From contig JANVFP010000005.1 of the NCBI GenBank assembly GCA_027919835.1, positions 744,001-808,000 on the forward strand: a DNA stretch of 64,000 bases, given 5' to 3'. This stretch comes from Lentinula raphanica. Its lineage: Eukaryota; Basidiomycota; Agaricomycetes; Agaricales; Omphalotaceae. The notes below the pieces were generated by a model. That model made no database searches, was not told the DNA's origin, and saw nothing but the letters and a program-made list of their open reading frames with translations. Numbering within the stretch: position 1 is the first letter of the stretch; each line of letters starts with the position of its first letter. Positions 43,520 to 54,867 of this stretch are shown here, in pieces. Both the position numbers and the translations under genes were made by a program.

Positions 43520-46500
43520 ATGAAGACACGAAGACTGAGCTTCACCTCCCGCCGTAGACGTTCGTTTCTCTTGAGATGCGTTTTGATTTTTTCCCTTCTC
43601 TTGTTTCTACATGTCACCATACATAGTATCTGGCCTCTTACCTCCTCCTTCTTCACTTCCTGGGACCTCGGCTTCCGAAAGTCATCGTTCTCAATACCCT
43701 TCCCCAGAACAAACCCTTCTAGCGATACCCCTCACGAATCAAAGCCAACCCAAGACCCGTGGTCTACCCACCCCATCACCCGACTCATGTCCCTCGCCGA
43801 AGACCAATTCCGGTCCAAACTCGCGCGCCAAAGCCAAACCCTCGAAGCCGCCATAACCGAGTACCAACACCGATACTCCATGCGTCCCCCGAAGGGATTC
43901 GACCGATGGTGGGCGTTCGCGCGCGAACACGATATCGTGATGGTAGACGAGTATGATGGGCTGATGAGGGACTTGCGGCCGTTTTATGAGTTGCGAGGAG
44001 GGGGAGAGGAGGTGAGGAGGAGGTTGGGAGCTGTTGTGGGGTTGGCTAGTGTTGATTTGGTTAGGGTGAGGGATGGGGTGGTGAGTACGGTTAGTAGTGT
44101 GCAGGCGGATGGGTATGTGGATACGGAGGTGAGTGCGAGGGCGAAGGGGTTGGGGAGTATGTTGGGAAGGTTCGCGAAAGATGTGAGTTTCTGCTTTCTT
44201 CCTATGGGCCGCCGGCGAGAATAGCATCGATTTGACAATGGCTGATGCTTTGACATGTGTAGCTCCCAGACATGGATTTTCCAGTCAACGCTAAAGCCGA
44301 AGGACGGGTCGTCGTTCCTTGGGAGAAAATGCATGCGCAGCACGATATTTCCATGAGTGAGTTTTTCCAGGTTTTTCCTTCGTTTCTTTGGATCATTATC
44401 ACAACTCCGATGTTCAGTTCTTTGTCGTTCTTAATTCAAAACTCTTACATCTCGTCTTCACATGTAGATAACAATACGAATATGTATCACCTTCATGCCT
44501 CATTCAAACCCGACTGGAAAGGCGAAGGGAACGTCTGGGATGCCTGGAGGCGGACTTGTCCACCGAATAGTACAGCGAGGAAGCTTTTCAGTAGTATCAC
44601 GGGCAGCATGTCCTCATCCTCCTTGGACCTGGACCAAAACCCTACCACCACACATCCGATCCTGCATGCCTATCGCGAGCTGAACGATCCCAACGATCCG
44701 TTTGACTCTTATCATCCTTTTGATCCTACTATCGCCCATGCTCATGTTCAAACACCAAGTCAGAGCAGGTGTACTTCTATATCAAAAGCCGTCCTATCCT
44801 CCCTAACTTCCTCCCAATTCACATTTTCCCCCCACACGTCGTTCCACGACCCATCATTCTGCGATCACCCGCATCTGCATTACACCCAAGGGCATTTCTT
44901 CAGTGATTGGCGGACGCTGGGTGAGTTGTATCCGCTGATGAGTCCTGCGAAGGCGAGTGGGTTTGGGGATATCAAGGTCAGTCGTAGTCCGAGGATCCAT
45001 AGGATTCGGACGGTCATACTTATTACTTGGCATGTTCTGGAACTCACGAGTGTGCTTGGTATGCTAGATTCCGTCGCATTACTATTATGGCTCCACCGCG
45101 AGCTATACCTACGGCTGGGATGCAGCGAAAGGAGAGATATCGGATGTCGACAAGGACGAGGTTGCGTGGGGTTCGGAGGATGATCATATCCTGCAAGATG
45201 TCAGTAACACTACCACCGCCACTTCTGGTAACGGTTCGTCTCTTCATCTTACAACTTTATGCGAGAAGGAATTCTTTCTCATAATCATCCATCAGAAACT
45301 CCGCACAAACTCGACAAGATCTTCTGGCGGGGCGCAACGACCGGGGGAGGGAACAACCCGGCCGGGTTCGCGGGGTCGTACCACCGACATCGAGCGGTGA
45401 GGAGTCTGGGTGGGTGGGATAGGAAAGGAGCGGGTGATATCTGGGTCCCCACTCCGAAAGCCCGGAAGCATCCTTCTCCGTCGTCATCGATAATACCTCA
45501 CTCAGTCCGCCAAGTTCAATCCTTGTTTCGTCGTTTAGTGATCTTTCCGTTCGTATCCATCCTGCGCTCCCCAAGGCTACTTCCCCTGCTCTCGGATAGA
45601 CCCGGGTGGACTCACGATTCCCCTTCATGGGCCTGGTTCAAGATACTACCCCCGCCGGCGCCAGATGCTCAAAAGACATCACTTGAACACGGCCTAGCAG
45701 ATGGCGATAATCTTTCAGACTCTGTTCTTGATATTCCACTAGTAGGAGAGGACTCCGTCGTCGACGTCTACGGTGGCCTGACACATCTCTCGATCCCCTA
45801 CTCCACACTCAACCAGGAAATCATGGACGTCGCGTTCATGAAAGTGACCAATCCGAAACAGTATCCTGGAGGACTGGAGAAGTTGATGCGGGATCATAGG
45901 TTCGCAGAAGGGATTCCTCTAGGTCAGTCGGTGTGTTTGTTTGTGAGATTGTCCCCCTGAGATGATATTGCACATACCACAGGAGGACACTGGAAATACA
46001 AATACCTCCTCGACCTCGACGGGATGTCCTACTCTGGTCGATTCATGGCGTTCCTCGCGTCGGATAGTGTCCCGGTGAAGAGTACAGTGTATGAGGAGTA
46101 TTTTAGTGATTGGATAGAGCCTTGGTGAGTTCATGTTCAATCACTCTACATAGTACTACTCAGCACTTTGATACTTAACTGGACCCTCACGAATTTATAA
46201 CGTGGCCCACAGGTTGCATTACATACCTCTATCATCAGGATACGAGGAGATATATAATATCTATGCATATTTTTCTGGGATCCCGATAGAGGTGGTTGGG
46301 AAGGTTCAGAGTCATGACGATTCCAGTGGTGAGTAAGGGCCAGGGCTCTTCCTTCCTCATCGTATTCCGAAAAAAAAACGAATCTTCCCCATCCTTGGCG
46401 GGCTTTCATGATCATTGTCTTACTACTTATTCAACAACAATCTTTCTTTCCCTCTTGAAATCTTGATACAGGATTGGACTTGAACGACTCCACGTCCAAA

Positions 46501-46821
46501 CCAATCTCGAAATTGAAATATATCCCCGGAGCCCCAGATGGCGACGCCCGACTTCATCGAATTGCGTTGGCGGGTAAACAATGGAAGAAGACGATCGGTC
46601 GGAAGGTGGATATGGAAGGTGAGTTCGTTGCTGTTTTTCCTTTCCTCTCCTTTCCGATTTTGTTAAATTACCCTCTCGGTACTGAATTTCTCTCTCTCTC
46701 TCTCTCTTTCGTTCGTTGTTTGTTTCGTCCGGGGATTGAAAAAAAAACAGCGTATGTGTACCGACTCGCACTGGAATGGGCACGGTTGTGTTCGGATGAT
46801 AGAGAGGGTATGACGATGTAG
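43520..46821 (+). CDS. GT90 glycosyltransferase (CAP10-like)
   Basis: Type II Golgi membrane enzyme of glycosyltransferase family 90, related to Cryptococcus CAP10/CXT1 and POGLUT-type glycosyltransferases. The start MKTRRLSFTSRRRRSFLLRC gives a basic cytosolic tail followed by the anchor VLIFSLLLFLHVTIHSIWPL. The stem contains PPKGFDRWWAFAREHDIVMV, a block typical of fungal CAP10 proteins. The catalytic part has DKIFWRGATTGGGNNPAGFA, SYHRHR, HWKYKYLLDLDGMSYSGRFM, AFLASDSVPVKSTVYEEYFS and DWIEPWLHYIPLSSGYEEIY, the conserved family end. The C-terminus reads YVYRLALEWARLCSDDREGM. Several introns. Pieces of its 3' end recur at 47487-47527 and inverted at 53664-54480. Confidence 0.88.
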
Positions 46822-47216
46822 GCTCAGCATGTAGATGGAGTCCGATCATAGTAACTTAGTATCAGTAGAAAGCCACTGGAAAGTAGACTGTAGATTTTTA
46901 TGTATGTATGTACTCTGGAAGGAAGGAAGGATTCAGAAGGAAGATACATAGAAATTTGACATTTCCGTACGGTGTATTCTGAGCATTCAAGTATAGACTA
47001 CATAATAGTAAGTCTCCCTTTGAATTATATACATGAAAGAAAGTCCTATAAGTAGTACTCTATCAATTACTCAACGTTCACGTCCAGCCTTGAGCAGCGA
47101 GCTTGATGAGGCTCAATTGGAGAAAAACCGCGACGTCATCGTGTATGTTGCGTTAATGATGTACTATCTATGTCGGAACTCGCAAAAACTTTTGAAAAGA
47201 TTTTGGTCTTCTGTAG
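46822..47216. other. GT90 3' flank
   Basis: AT-rich downstream region with GGAAGGAAGG-type short repeats near 46918. No gene seen. Confidence 0.4.
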
Positions 47217-47312
47217 TGGACAAGTCCGGATTTGAACCGGAGACCTTTCGCAAAACATCTTCTGTCCGTTCTGCATGCAAAGCGAACGCGATAACCCCTA
47301 TGCTACATGCCC
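47217..47312 (-). tRNA. tRNA-Ala(UGC)-like, copy 1, 23 nt intron
   Basis: Read on the minus strand: GGGCATGTAGCATAGGGGTT for the acceptor and D arm; anticodon stem TTCGC/GCGAA with loop TT-TGC-A-T; a 23 nt intron after A37; and T arm TCCGG TTCAAAT CCGGA. The discriminator is A. The acceptor keeps G3-U70, the alanine identity pair. There is an A at D-stem position 12 (others have G), and a U6-U67 mismatch, so this copy may be weaker. Box A and box B are intact. Confidence 0.75.
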
Positions 47313-47486
47313 ATGATGAAAACAGAGCTTAGAAAGCGCGTGACAAGGGGGCCGTTGAAAACTTTTTTGCCACTGATCTTGAACCTCTTTGAACCTTGAA
47401 TGGCAAATGCCCATCTCTTTTGAACCATAAGTTGTTCTAGGCACCCAGGAGGCGAAAACAAAACCCGATGCCTATTGACTCGCAGT

Positions 47487-47527
47487 CTCGCACTGGAATG
47501 GGCACGGTTGTGCTTGGATGATAGAGA
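47487..47527 (+). pseudogene. 41 bp fragment of the GT90 last exon
   Basis: CTCGCACTGGAATGGGCACG and the following 21 bases match the last GT90 exon with two differences, in direct orientation, between tRNA copies 1 and 2. Confidence 0.75.
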
Positions 47528-47835
47528 CTCAAGAGAGTTTGGCCGCTGGCGATGTAAGAGGTGGGAGGTGCAAGGCCCAAGGCCGCTCAATGGCAGAGTC
47601 AAGGGACTCTCTATTGATCGTAGTACTAAAAGACCTAGTAGTAAAAGTGTTCGAGTATACTACCTTTTGCATCAACATAACTTAATAATAAGTAAAGAAG
47701 TTCTGTGATACTCAATCTTCAGTACATATATACTGTCTAGCAATGGGAGAAAAAGTACATACGGTACTGTCGAGATACTAGAGGATACAAGGCCATTTTT
47801 TGAAAAAAAAAAAAAATCCTTAACTGTCTGGACAG

Positions 47836-47929
47836 TGGACAAATCCGGATTTGAACCGGAGACCTTTCGCAAGGCATCAGTGGATCCGTGAATGCAAAGC
47901 GAACGCGATAACCCCTACGCTACATGCCC
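47836..47929 (-). tRNA. tRNA-Ala(UGC)-like, copy 2, 21 nt intron
   Basis: Same tRNA body as copy 1 with GCG in the D stem. The intron after A37 is 21 nt (TTCACGGATCCACTGATGCC plus T). Position 66 is U instead of C, so G7-U66 wobbles. Anticodon TGC, G3-U70 and discriminator A are kept. Confidence 0.82.
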
Positions 47930-48068
47930 ATGCTTTAACGGCTTGTAGAATGCCGTGACGAGCCGTTAAAAGAGTTCCCACGGCTAACCACTATTGTTTT
48001 CAACCAATCACAACTCTCCCACTGATCTTTTTTTTTTCCAACGGGAGACTCGGAGAGAGATTTGTGAT

Positions 48069-51000
48069 ATGAGCAGTATCGTGGGCTCAACCATCAGCTC
48101 GACGATCTTTTCCCGAAACTCGACTGTGTTGGGTCTCAATGAACGTACAGCATTCCTCATGGACAACCTATTCTCTATCTTCTTTGGGCTTTCACTTCGG
48201 TTCATCGTTACGCTCGTCACCACTCCAGACTCTTCCTTAAACCCAGATCCACCTTCGACATACATCTCCTCAGTCAAACTCATCGGAACCCTCGTCGGAC
48301 TCTGGGAAGGCATTGTCCTGTTACACTTTACCCAGAAATATCCCCGGTCGTACGACCCGTACGTAGCCTACGGCGTGAGGATGTTCGTCGATCTACTCGT
48401 CACGGAGGATATGCAGCGGATGATGCTAGTGCTGCTGTGGACCGGGCTGGGGATGGTCCTGGCGGACGTGGGACCGGGGCTGTGGAGGGATGTCGGGGGG
48501 AGAAGGGCGTGGAGGAGGGTGGAGAGTAGGGCTAGGAAGGAGATGAGGGGGTTGGGGAGGGTCTGGAGGAGGGCTGGGAGGGGGGTGGAGAGGGGGTTGA
48601 GGAGGGGGCTGGGACTGGGTCGGGTGAGGATGCCTAGGTTGGGCTTGGGTCTGGGGATTCCGTGGTTGGGTGATCGACGGAGGACGTCGACGGTGAGGTT
48701 CGTGCCGTCTTCGAGGAGTCGGAGTCGTGCGGAAGAGGAGGAGGAGGATGTGGTATCACCCACATCGCCCACAGAGTCTGTTCTCTCTGGTTCTGGACCG
48801 AGGTACACTGCGTCTGCTGTGTCGACTGGTGTTACAGCGCCTACTGCTCCCGCTACTGGGACGGCGACGACGACGAGAAGAGTTCACGTGCCTCTGGCGC
48901 CTTCGATTTCTTCGACGACCTCGACGTCGAGTACGACCACTTCTTCTATCACTCCTACCTCGCTCGCTGGTCCTATTCCAGGCCCGACCGTGTCCATCCA
49001 CCCTCCTACACCCGGTACGACGCCCACCCCGACACCTGGGAAGAGCTCAAATTCAAAACCCGAAAAGACCCGGGTGCCAGGTCATTTCAACCGCGAGTCA
49101 GAGACAGAGACAGAGTTGACTACTGCTGTCCTTACTAGAAACAGACGAGGACGTCTGCCACCGCCGTATACGACAACAACTCGCTCTGGCTCTGGCTCTG
49201 GCTCTGGTTCAATCTCAGGTCTAACTACAGATACCGAACACCTGGGTACCTCTCAGAGGTCTAAATACGCTTTCTTTCCCTCTGTTTCCTCATCCAAATC
49301 CAAGTCCAAATCTGCAAAAGCCGATTTAAGGCTGACTGAATCCTCCTCTTCCTCCTCCTCTTCCTCAGACGACGACGATGCGTCTTCGGCGGACACAGAG
49401 ACACCTACGCCTGACGCGGGTACCCTACGGGACATATCCATGGAAGTCGTCGATGCTGCTGAAGCCGCAGAGGCAGGACAGAGAACACCAAGACAAGCAC
49501 ACACTCATCCTACGCTTCCTGATATGTCTACCCGCGATAACGAGCTTCTGCTCACAGACCTAGCCGATCCCTCTGCGCCTAAAACGCCTCTGCCGCCTGT
49601 AGACCAGGTGCCTGATATCCCCGATGGCGAAGCCGACGCCGAAGCCGACGAGGGATGGGAAAAGGTCGAGAGGGACGAGAGGGATGCGGTGGATAAAGAT
49701 AATGAGGAGATTGAGGAGCTGAAGCGATCGGATTCGAAGAAGAGTAAAGATAAAGATAAAGGAAAAGGAAAAGGAAGAGCGAGGTCTATCCCACCTGAAT
49801 CGACTGATCCTGAGTCTCTTGCTCCTCCCATCGTCAATCCAACAACAGATCCCATAGCTCCCATTCCTCCTCCTCCCTCACTCCCACCCAAACCACGCCC
49901 AGATATCACCAAAGCCCTCTCGTCCACCTACTACGACTTTCCCGATCCCAGCCCCTCTTCTTCCTCCTCCCCCTTCGCCTCTGCCCCAGGTACCACAGAA
50001 GGAAAACCAGAAAAAGCCGCATCAGAACCAGGCTGGCTCGATGCGTTCCTGGGTAAGAAAAACTCCAAGAAGGATAAGCACTCCAAGAAGGACAAGAAGG
50101 ATCAAAGGGAACCGGAAAAACTCACAAAAGCGAATCCAAACTCCCCTTCGGTCATGTCAGCCGCGGTGTCCTCCGTGGCTGGCATCACCGATCCGTTCCT
50201 CAACGTCAACGTCAACCCCGTCAACCCTGGTCTTCAGAGGGATCAAGTGAACCCGTGGAACGGGAGGAATATGAATAGGATCAGCGATCCGAGTTTCTGG
50301 GAGGGTGCTACCACTACACATCCGCCAGGAGGACAAGAACGAGGGGATCGGTCGCCGCCGCCGACGTTTTCCGCGATATACCCTGATGGTCCACCTACGG
50401 TGCTTGGGGTGACGGATGATCTGGGCTATCAGGGCATGGGTGACGAGAAGAATAAAGAGAAAGAGAACGAGAAAGAGAACGAGAAGGAAGCGGAAGCGGA
50501 GCCTGGTTCCACCAAACCGACTTCAGCTCATTCGAGAGCTGCCTCGAGAGCTGCGTCGACGAAAGCTCGTTCCACGTTTTCCGTTTCGCCATCTATTCCT
50601 CCTCCTGACGAACCGGATCCCTGGGCGTCTTCGACGACTCCGGCTAACGCTCCCTCAAGAGCCGCTTCGATAGCGCCTTCGAGAGCTCCCTCGGCGAAAG
50701 CCCGTTCCGCGTTCTCCGTCTCGCCACCTGACGAAAACGCCGAACCCTCCTCAACGACTCCCGGGGCGAACGTTCACGTTCAGTCTCGAGCTCCTTCGAG
50801 AGCTCCCTCGGCGAAAGCTCGTTCGACGGTATCTGTCTCCCCATCTGTTATCCCTGGTCCTCCTAATCAAAACGAGGATAAGAACGAGAACGAGAACGAG
50901 AACGAGAACGAGGAGAACGAGATGGACCCCTGGGCGTCTACGACATCGAACAACGCCAACAAAGCTCATTCTCGCGCACCCTCGAAAGCTCCCTCTGCAA

Positions 51001-52234
51001 AAGCCCGTTCCACATTCTCCGTCTCGCCATCCACTCCTCCTCCTAACGATCCCGAACCGTCTTCAACTTTGGCCAAGGCTCATTCTCGAGCTCCTTCATT
51101 AGCTCCTTCAAGAGCGCCTTCCAGAGCTGCCTCGGTTGCACCTCCTTCGAAAGCCCGTTCGACACTATCCGTATCGCATACCCCTCCGAACGAACCTGAA
51201 CCCACGCGGGAACCCGAACCCGAGGATGGTGCAGGTGCAGGTGCAGGATCAGGTCAACCCCCCTTGGGTCAAGAGAGTCAGGAGGGTCAGCAACATGTAC
51301 AAGTGGATACGAACGCGAACGTCGACGCAGATTTGGAAGCTACTAAAAATGAAAGCGAAGAGAAAGCGAAAGCGAAAGCGAAAGCAGGAGAAGAGCCCGA
51401 AGATGAACCGGGAGAACCGGATACAGACACGGAGCTGCTCCCCAAGGACGCTTCGCCCTCCGAGAAGCTGAGTGTTTCGTTGGATTTGTTGAGGGAGATC
51501 GAGGGCTTGAGGGCGATCATGGGTCAAGGTGGAGACGACGACAAGCAAATCTCGAAGAAGATCCGGAAGCTTGAGAGGAGAGTCGAGCGGGTTTCGTGTA
51601 AAAGTACGTTTCTCGATGTTTTGTTGGTTTTGTGATATGTGTTTTTGTCTTCCGTCTTCCGGGATTACAAATTACTTTTCAAAAAGGCTATGTTACTAAC
51701 TACTCTCTTCTCTTCTCTTTTGCTTCCCTTCCCTCCTTCCCTCCTTCCCTCCTTCCCCTTCCCCTTCTTCCCTATCCTTCCCCTTCCCCTTCCTCATCTA
51801 CCCCACCTAGACCCCTCCTGGTCCACCTCGCCCTCCAAAGCGTACAGATACGAAATGATCACGAACCAAAACCAGGGTATATCCGATATCAAACAGCGTC
51901 TTTGGGAAATCTTGACTTTTACTCCCTCCACTCCGAATCATCCGGGTGCGGCTGCGCCTGCGAGTGACTACCTCGACATCACGTTCCCCAAGGCGTGGAA
52001 GGGTCCAAAGGCCAAGTCGGTTCGAGGGGCGGTTATCGAGGCGTTGGAAGAGTATGTGTGGTTTTTGAATCTTTTCTCTCGTTATGATATATTGCGTTAT
52101 GCATTATGACTTACATGTTGTTGTTGTTGGTTTTTTTTTTTTTTTTTGGGTTTAGACATGGCCTAGAGACGGAGGAAGATCCGAATAACGGACGGGTTTT
52201 GAGGGTGCCTATACCGTTTCGAGGAGAGGATTGA
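48069..52234 (+). CDS. Large low-complexity membrane-anchored protein with SRAPS/AKARS repeats
   Basis: Three exons (48069-51603, 51811-52051, 52156-52234) give 1,284 residues. The N-terminus after MSSIVGSTISSTIFSRN has hydrophobic stretches AFLMDNLFSIFFGLSLRFIV, VKLIGTLVGLWEGIVLLHF and MMLVLLWTGLGMVLADVGPG, probably three membrane spans. A very basic Arg/Gly-rich linker follows. Most of the rest is Ser/Thr/Pro/Glu-rich and disordered. From about 50510 to 51180 five repeats of SRAPSxAPSAKARSTFSVSP occur, separated by acidic linkers (one is a run of NE pairs). The C-terminal exons hold a folded part: EKLSVSLDLLREIEGLRAIM, ISKKIRKLERRVE, WSTSPSKAYRYEMITNQNQG and LDITFPKAWKGPKAKSVRGA. I do not recognise the family. 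A poly-T tract precedes the last acceptor. Confidence 0.75.
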
Positions 52235-53171
52235 CAGGGGATCAATAGGGATTCAATGACGGACGGACGGACGTGACGAACGGACTGATGGACTGACGGA
52301 CTGAGTGACGAAATAACCCACCCTAACCACAACGACGAGGACAAGGACGAGGACGAGGCGATCTTGTTATGTTCTTGAATGGATTCATTGATATGATCAC
52401 GATCATGATCATGGCTAGCCGCGCTGCAAGTCGGAAGGGCGGAAGGAATGGAATGGAACCCGGAGGATACAGTGGAGGATATCGAGGAGGATATGAAGGA
52501 TACCGTTGGGGGGGGGGGGGGGGGGGGGGGTTTCTTTTTCTTTTTGACTTCTACTGACTTTCAGTACTTACTTATCTACTCAGCTATCACAGATTTGGTC
52601 CACTTCACGACTTGTTTTTTATCCCTTGCTATGCTATGTACCAATCTGTGTTTGTTCCCTGAATCCCCCCCCCTTCTTCTTCTTATCATTTCTTATGATG
52701 ACCATTCAGATCTGATACTTACTCAAATATCTGTAGGCTGTATTGCTTGATGCTTGATGTTTTCTCATTTTCTCATTGCTTTTTCATTATCTTCTTAAAA
52801 TCTTGTTCTCCGTTTTGTGCTTTTCTTATTATGTTGATGTTTCTGTTATGACTCTGTTATGGTATCTTGTTTCTGTTTCTGTGTTTACATAAGTATCCCG
52901 TAGAGTATTGCATCGCGAAAAAAAGCCCAATGAATCATGAAAGATTGCCCACAGGCGCGTTTCAACTTTTGATTTACGATCGTGTCAATGAACGCGAAGG
53001 ATATTGATTATTGAAATATTGAATATTGAAATATTGACCAGTCACCAAACCACTGGCTACAGCGTTGGTGCGTTGGCGCGTTGCGACACAATGGAATCTG
53101 TTCCAAGGCCCCATATGTATATCATATCATCACTTATATATAGAACGAGGAACCATGGAAGAGTGTTACAC
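52235..53171. other. 3' flank with homopolymer runs
   Basis: Contains short GGACGGAC/GACTGACGGACTGA repeats at 52258-52305, a 23 nt poly-G tract (52508-52530), a C run near 52667 and T-rich sequence. No gene supported; frames through the G run are low-complexity. Confidence 0.5.
52508..52530 (+). repeat. Poly-G tract, 23 nt
   Basis: Twenty-three consecutive G within a GA-rich sequence. Its length is likely to vary between isolates and between sequencing reads. Confidence 0.9.
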
Positions 53172-53317
53172 GGGCATGTAGCGTAGGGGTCATCGCGTTC
53201 GCTTTGCATCGGTGGATCTAATTCCAAGATTTGTTCTCGGGATGAGAACAAAGGAATTACATAAATCCCCAGTGGTTGCTTTGCGAAAGGTCTCCGGTTC
53301 AAATCCGGACTTGTCCA
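53172..53317 (+). tRNA. tRNA-Ala(UGC)-like, copy 3, 73 nt intron with hairpin
   Basis: Same body as the other copies (anticodon TGC, TTCGC/GCGAA stem, T loop TTCAAAT, discriminator A, G3-U70). It is on the plus strand and has a 73 nt intron (53209-53281). The intron outer bases resemble the copy 2 intron (GGATC ... CAGTGG), with about 50 nt of palindromic sequence in the middle. The mature sequence is unaffected if the intron is removed. Confidence 0.8.
53219..53259. repeat. Palindrome within a tRNA intron
   Basis: TAATTCC, a four-base bulge, TTTGTTCTC, a five-base loop, GAGAACAAA, then GGAATTA. This gives a 9 bp inner stem with a 5 nt loop, continued by a 7 bp outer stem. Absent from the three other tRNA introns. 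Confidence 0.85.
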
Positions 53318-53663
53318 TATGATAATTTGGAATGCGTCCATCTTTTTTTTTTCTTTTCAGTATGTACTTGCTATGTGTGTACTTTCAAGTGTACCTTGGT
53401 TACTGTGCTTGGTACTTATCATAGTTGGTAACAGTGCTACTGGCATCATGCATGCGTCCGCGATGTAGTACAAGGCGACCACCGTGAGCGTTCTACGTAA
53501 ATAACATTTAGATTTCTACTAATTTCTAATTTCTAGCATTATTTATGATCAGAGGACCCCCTTGTACCAAAATGTACATCCTAGCCCAGCCAAGCCAGTT
53601 CAATCAATATCTTGGGGGCGAGGGGGGGGGGGGGTGGAAAACCGGGTGTACTGGGCCCTAGTA
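53318..53663. other. Spacer between tRNA copy 3 and the GT90 fragment
   Basis: No gene seen. Includes a 13 nt poly-G run at 53622-53634. Confidence 0.5.
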
Positions 53664-54480
53664 CCTACATCGTCATGCCCTCCCTATCATCCGAGCACAA
53701 CCGTGCCCATTCCAGTGCGAGTCGGTAGACATACGCTGTTAAGTTGGTTGTTCCCAGCGAGCAAACACATTAACAATCAATGAATGAATGAGAGAGATTT
53801 CAGTACTATTGAGAGGGTAATAGAGGGTAATATAACAAAATTGGAGAGGAACAAAATTTAAACAGTGACGAACTTACCTTCCATATCCACCTTTCGATCT
53901 ATCGTCTTCTTACATTGTTTACCCGCCAACGCGATTCGATGAAGTCGGGTGTCGCCGTCTGGGGCTCCGGGTAAGTATATGTTTCAGGATGGGTTTGGGC
54001 ATGGAGTGGTTCAAGCGTGTGTCTGTGTCAAGAGAGAGACTCAGAGCGTTAGATTGAATATTAGTATCCATAGTGCAGGTTGTGTTAAGGGATAAGGGAT
54101 ACCATACATAGTAGTAAAGAATACTCACCACCACCAGTGGTATCGTAGACCTGCTCGATGACCTCTATCCGTATTCCAGAAAAATATGCATAGATATTAT
54201 ATATCTCTTGAGTCATACCCCGCAGATAGAGGTATGTAACGCAGCCTGTGCCGCACCGCACTGCATTCAAGTCCAAGCGTATAATGAGTTCAAGTTACAG
54301 ATATACTAGTAATTTTCGTGGACTCACCAAGGCTCTCAGATCCAATCACCAAAATACTCCTCGTACACTTAGTGTACTCTTCACCGGGACACTATCCGAC
54401 GCGAGGAACGCCATGAATCGACCCGAGTAGGACATTCCGTCGAGGTCGAGGAGGTATTTGTATTTCCAGTGTCCTCCTAT
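53664..54480 (-). pseudogene. Inverted partial copy of the GT90 3' end
   Basis: The minus strand repeats the GT90 gene from GGACACTGGAAATACAAATA (original near 45986) to the stop region (ATGACGATGTAGG), including intron sequence, so it arose through DNA and not mRNA. It encodes HWKYKYLLDLDGMSYSGRFM and MAFLASDSVPVK. It then carries a duplication of the AGTGTAC bases and other changes (YEEYFGDWI, then a shifted frame), an altered SSGY block (now SAGYDS-like) and internal rearrangements. No upstream catalytic exon is present. It is a truncated, diverging duplicate located next to tRNA copy 3. Confidence 0.85.
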
Positions 54481-54867
54481 GTGGGTAGTACCAAGTCATC
54501 GACATGAGTCATCAGTACTGTACTCAGTACTCAGTAGCCTACAGTCCAAGAACAACGGTGTCTGCGTGGATGTTCATGTGTCCACCTTGCTACACCTTGC
54601 TCCCTGTGCCACAACGTCCCCGCCGGAGCGAAGCGCAGGCACTTTCTTGTAAGGTCTAAGTACTGTATTCAAGAGGAGAAACAAAAAATGGAATTGAAAC
54701 TACCAGCGCTCGATTTTGACGCTCGTCCGGCAATACGTTAGGCAGGCAGGTGAAAAGTGAAAATCCGCCTTTTGATTCTTTTAGCCCTCTTCTCTCCTCC
54801 CTACACCTATCAAAGAATCCACCCTTCAAAAAATCCACAAAAAAGAAAAGAAGCAAAAAACTTCCAA
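54481..54867. other. Intergenic, PWP1 promoter
   Basis: About 390 bp. Contains pyrimidine-rich stretches and no recognised gene. Confidence 0.45.

Noticed and set aside
43739..44227. 162-codon minus-strand frame
   Set aside because: Antisense shadow of the first GT90 exon.
48368..49927. Minus-strand frames of 81-146 codons opposite the large repeat protein
   Set aside because: Low-complexity shadows of the Ser/Thr/Arg-rich coding strand.
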